Shown here piece after piece: positions 62,500 through 64,000 of a stretch of 64,000 nt of DNA. Both the position numbers and the translations under genes were made by a program. This DNA is from Reinekea marina. GTDB taxonomy: Bacteria; Pseudomonadota; Gammaproteobacteria; Pseudomonadales; Natronospirillaceae. The stretch's first letter is position 1; every line of letters starts with the position of its first letter. The notes below the pieces were generated by a model. The model had not been told where the DNA came from. It saw only the letters and a program-made list of their open reading frames with translations, and did not search any database. The stretch covers positions 3,088,501-3,152,500 of the forward strand of contig NZ_JAUFQI010000001.1 in NCBI RefSeq assembly GCF_030409715.1, read 5' to 3'.

Positions 62500-63393
62500 A
62501 TGGCCACACAAACTGCAAAAATCGGCGCGATTGATCGCTTAAGTTTCACTGTATTTCTAGCGATAGCCTTGCACGCATTGCTGATATTCGGTGTCAGTTT
62601 TAGCTCATTCACCCAAAAGCAAAGCAGCCCGACGCTCGATGTAACGCTGAGCGTGCATAAGAGCAACGAAGAAGTCAGCCTCGATGAGGCCGACTTCTTA
62701 GCCGACAATGACCAAGTGGGCAGTGGCACACTAGACGACAAACAGCTTCTTAAATCTGACCAAGAAGCCGACATAGAAGAAAACCAAATCTTCCAAACAA
62801 CGCCAACCATTCAACATTTAGCCTATACCGAGTTGAGTGTGAGCCACGACCGAATTATTACCACCAGTAAATTGAGTGATTTTGCGGCTAACAGCAGCTC
62901 AAGTGATGATGGTTCTGCCGATTCAGCGAATGCAGAGCAAGAGAATATTATCTTAAACAACATAACCGATGTAGCTACGTTAAAGGCCCTACTAGACGAT
63001 AGCCGGCAAAATTATGCCAAACGTCCTCGTACCAAAACCTTGACCGCAGTTTCCGCTAAACGCGCTGCAGATGCTGCCTACATTCACAATTGGCTGCAAA
63101 AGGTCGAACGCATCGGCAATCAAAATTACCCCGAAGCCGCCCGAGAAAGAAGACTGATAGGCTCGGTGGGCTTAGCGGTAGAAATAAATGAAGATGGTTC
63201 TTTAAGAAGCGTATCAGTGACTCGTCCTTCGGGAAGCAGCATTTTGGATCAGGCGGCAAAACAAATTGTCCACCTTTCAGCCCCCTTTGAACCACTTAGC
63301 GCCGAAGTGCTCGAAGACAATAATGTTTTAGTCATTATGCGTACTTGGCATTTTAGAGTAGACGGCCAAACTCGGTTTAGCGCCGATGGCTGA
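62500..63393 (+). CDS. tonB3: TonB-family protein, TonB3-like
   Basis: A 297-residue energy-transducer family protein. One N-terminal membrane helix (about residues 14-34, LSFTVFLAIALHALLIFGVS) is followed by an acidic/polar periplasmic linker with no Pro-Glu/Pro-Lys rich part, and a C-terminal TonB domain (YPEAARERRLIGSVGLAVEI, then RPSGSSILDQAA). Pseudomonas TonB3 has the same neighbours (gshB, pilG) and is needed for twitching rather than iron uptake. It overlaps ruvX by 8 nt. Confidence 0.82.
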   Translation: MATQTAKIGAIDRLSFTVFLAIALHALLIFGVSFSSFTQKQSSPTLDVTLSVHKSNEEVSLDEADFLADNDQVGSGTLDDKQLLKSDQEADIEENQIFQTTPTIQHLAYTELSVSHDRIITTSKLSDFAANSSSSDDGSADSANAEQENIILNNITDVATLKALLDDSRQNYAKRPRTKTLTAVSAKRAADAAYIHNWLQKVERIGNQNYPEAARERRLIGSVGLAVEINEDGSLRSVSVTRPSGSSILDQAAKQIVHLSAPFEPLSAEVLEDNNVLVIMRTWHFRVDGQTRFSADG

Positions 63394-63814
63394 TACCTGG
63401 TTAGGATTTGATTGGGGAACTGGCTGGATTGGCGTTGCTTGCGGGCAAACGCAAACCCACACTGCGTCTGAGCTAAAGCCATTAAGAGCCAAAAACGGCA
63501 TCCCGAATTGGGATGACATTGATAAACTCGTTCAAGAATGGAAACCCAAAGGCTTTGTCGTGGGCATTCCGTTTAATATGGATGGCTCCGAATCAGAAAT
63601 GACGGTCAGGGCACACAAATTTCGCAAGCGTTTACATGGCCGCTATGGTCTTCCCGCCAATGGCATAGATGAACGCTTATCCACAAAGGAAGCCATGCAC
63701 CATATAAGTAGCCAGCCAATGGCGCTGTCTAAAGCTCGTAAAGCCAAGGTCGATAGCATTGCGGCTCAAATTATTTTACAAAGCTGGTTAAATGAGCAAC
63801 TCTATCAACACTAA
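63386..63814 (+). CDS. ruvX: Holliday-junction resolvase-like protein RuvX (YqgF)
   Basis: A 142-residue RNase H-fold protein of the YqgF family. LGFDWGTGWIGVACG holds the first acidic residue, then GFVVGIPFNMDGSESEM and the C-terminal KARKAKVDSIAAQIILQSW with the closing Asp. Proposed roles are pre-16S rRNA 5' end processing or junction resolution. In Pseudomonas the yqgE/algH gene sits between tonB3 and ruvX; here it is absent and the two genes overlap. Confidence 0.92.
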   Translation: MADTWLGFDWGTGWIGVACGQTQTHTASELKPLRAKNGIPNWDDIDKLVQEWKPKGFVVGIPFNMDGSESEMTVRAHKFRKRLHGRYGLPANGIDERLSTKEAMHHISSQPMALSKARKAKVDSIAAQIILQSWLNEQLYQH

Positions 63815-64000
63815 TCGTCCAGACGATAATTACTACTTGGATTATTTTTTAACAATGCTTAGCACTGTTGAAAAACGCTACCAAGATCTTTTCACCCCTG
63901 AAGACCGATCCTTTTTAGCGCGAATCAACCGTTGTTCGCCCATGGTACTGCGCTTGCTGATTCGCCTTTATATGCGTAAAGGTCCGAATTTTATCGCCGA
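63792..64000 (+). CDS. VRR-NUC (FAN1-type) nuclease, 5' part
   Basis: Starts at ATG 63792 inside the end of ruvX (23-nt overlap) and runs off the window after 69 residues. The visible part (NYYLDYFLTMLSTVEKRYQD, then LFTPEDRSFLARI and RLLIRLYMRKGPNF) matches the N-terminus of bacterial FAN1-like proteins, whose C-terminal VRR-NUC domain lies downstream, outside this window. The nuclease domain itself cannot be seen here. Confidence 0.7.
   Translation, partial: MSNSINTNRPDDNYYLDYFLTMLSTVEKRYQDLFTPEDRSFLARINRCSPMVLRLLIRLYMRKGPNFIA

Overview
The window is a gene-dense stretch of a gammaproteobacterial chromosome with moderate GC. Its content points to a motile, probably marine, Oceanospirillales-like bacterium. 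The evidence is a PomA/PomB-type (sodium-type) flagellar stator, the xseB-ispA-dxs operon, aerobic ubiquinone genes (ubiH, a ubiI-like gene, ubiD), a class I adenylate cyclase, MSHA-type pilus genes, and a Pil-Chp twitching cluster in the same order as in Pseudomonas. I infer the order-level placement; I could not test it. No rRNA, tRNA, insertion sequence, prophage or CRISPR array was seen.

Layout. (1) 1-9.5 kb: the 3' end of an rlmA-type methyltransferase gene; pomA-pomB on the minus strand behind a candidate sigma-28 promoter; then xseB-ispA-MFS-dxs-Zn protease on the plus strand. A DUF2007/zinc-ribbon gene, an MmcQ/YjbR gene and a malE-like gene without permease genes follow. (2) 9.6-12.7 kb: ubiH, a ubiI-like gene and trmL. 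(3) 12.9-22.9 kb: an MSHA biogenesis operon (mshI, a PilN-like gene, mshJ, K, L, M, N, an unnamed TPR gene, mshE, mshG) that contains no pilin genes here. (4) 22.9-31 kb: a patatin-like lipase, an ABC-2 exporter pair, a DnaT-like plus lambda-P-like gene pair, a TerB-like/TM/SH3 protein, malic enzyme and a GNAT acetyltransferase. (5) 31-40.3 kb: rpmE, then priA-argS-SPOR-hslV-hslU-DUF971-ubiD. Between the SPOR gene and hslV lies an unusual repeat region: 11 copies of a heptamer, followed by 67-bp tandem units that each carry a hairpin. (6) 40.4-48.6 kb: a small membrane protein, a flavin reductase, a TrmB-family regulator, cdd and deoD, an OmpR/EnvZ-type two-component system and cyaA. (7) 48.6-61.3 kb: the complete Pil-Chp chemosensory operon pilG-H-I-J-K-chpA-B-C on the minus strand. 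(8) 61.5-64 kb: gshB, tonB3-like, ruvX and the start of a VRR-NUC nuclease gene.

How the parts work together. Three surface-motility systems lie within 61 kb: the flagellar stator, MSHA pilus machinery with a c-di-GMP-sensing type ATPase (MshE), and Pil-Chp control of type IV pili with TonB3. cyaA converges on the end of the chp operon. Isoprenoid synthesis (dxs, ispA) and ubiquinone modification (ubiH, ubiI-like, ubiD) are also linked functionally. Most genes are ordinary core genes. The features most worth a second look are the repeat region at 35.99-36.31 kb, the TPR protein before mshE with a degenerate MshEN-like N-terminus, the overlapping DnaT-like/lambda-P-like pair, the pilin-less MSHA operon and the simplified ChpA.
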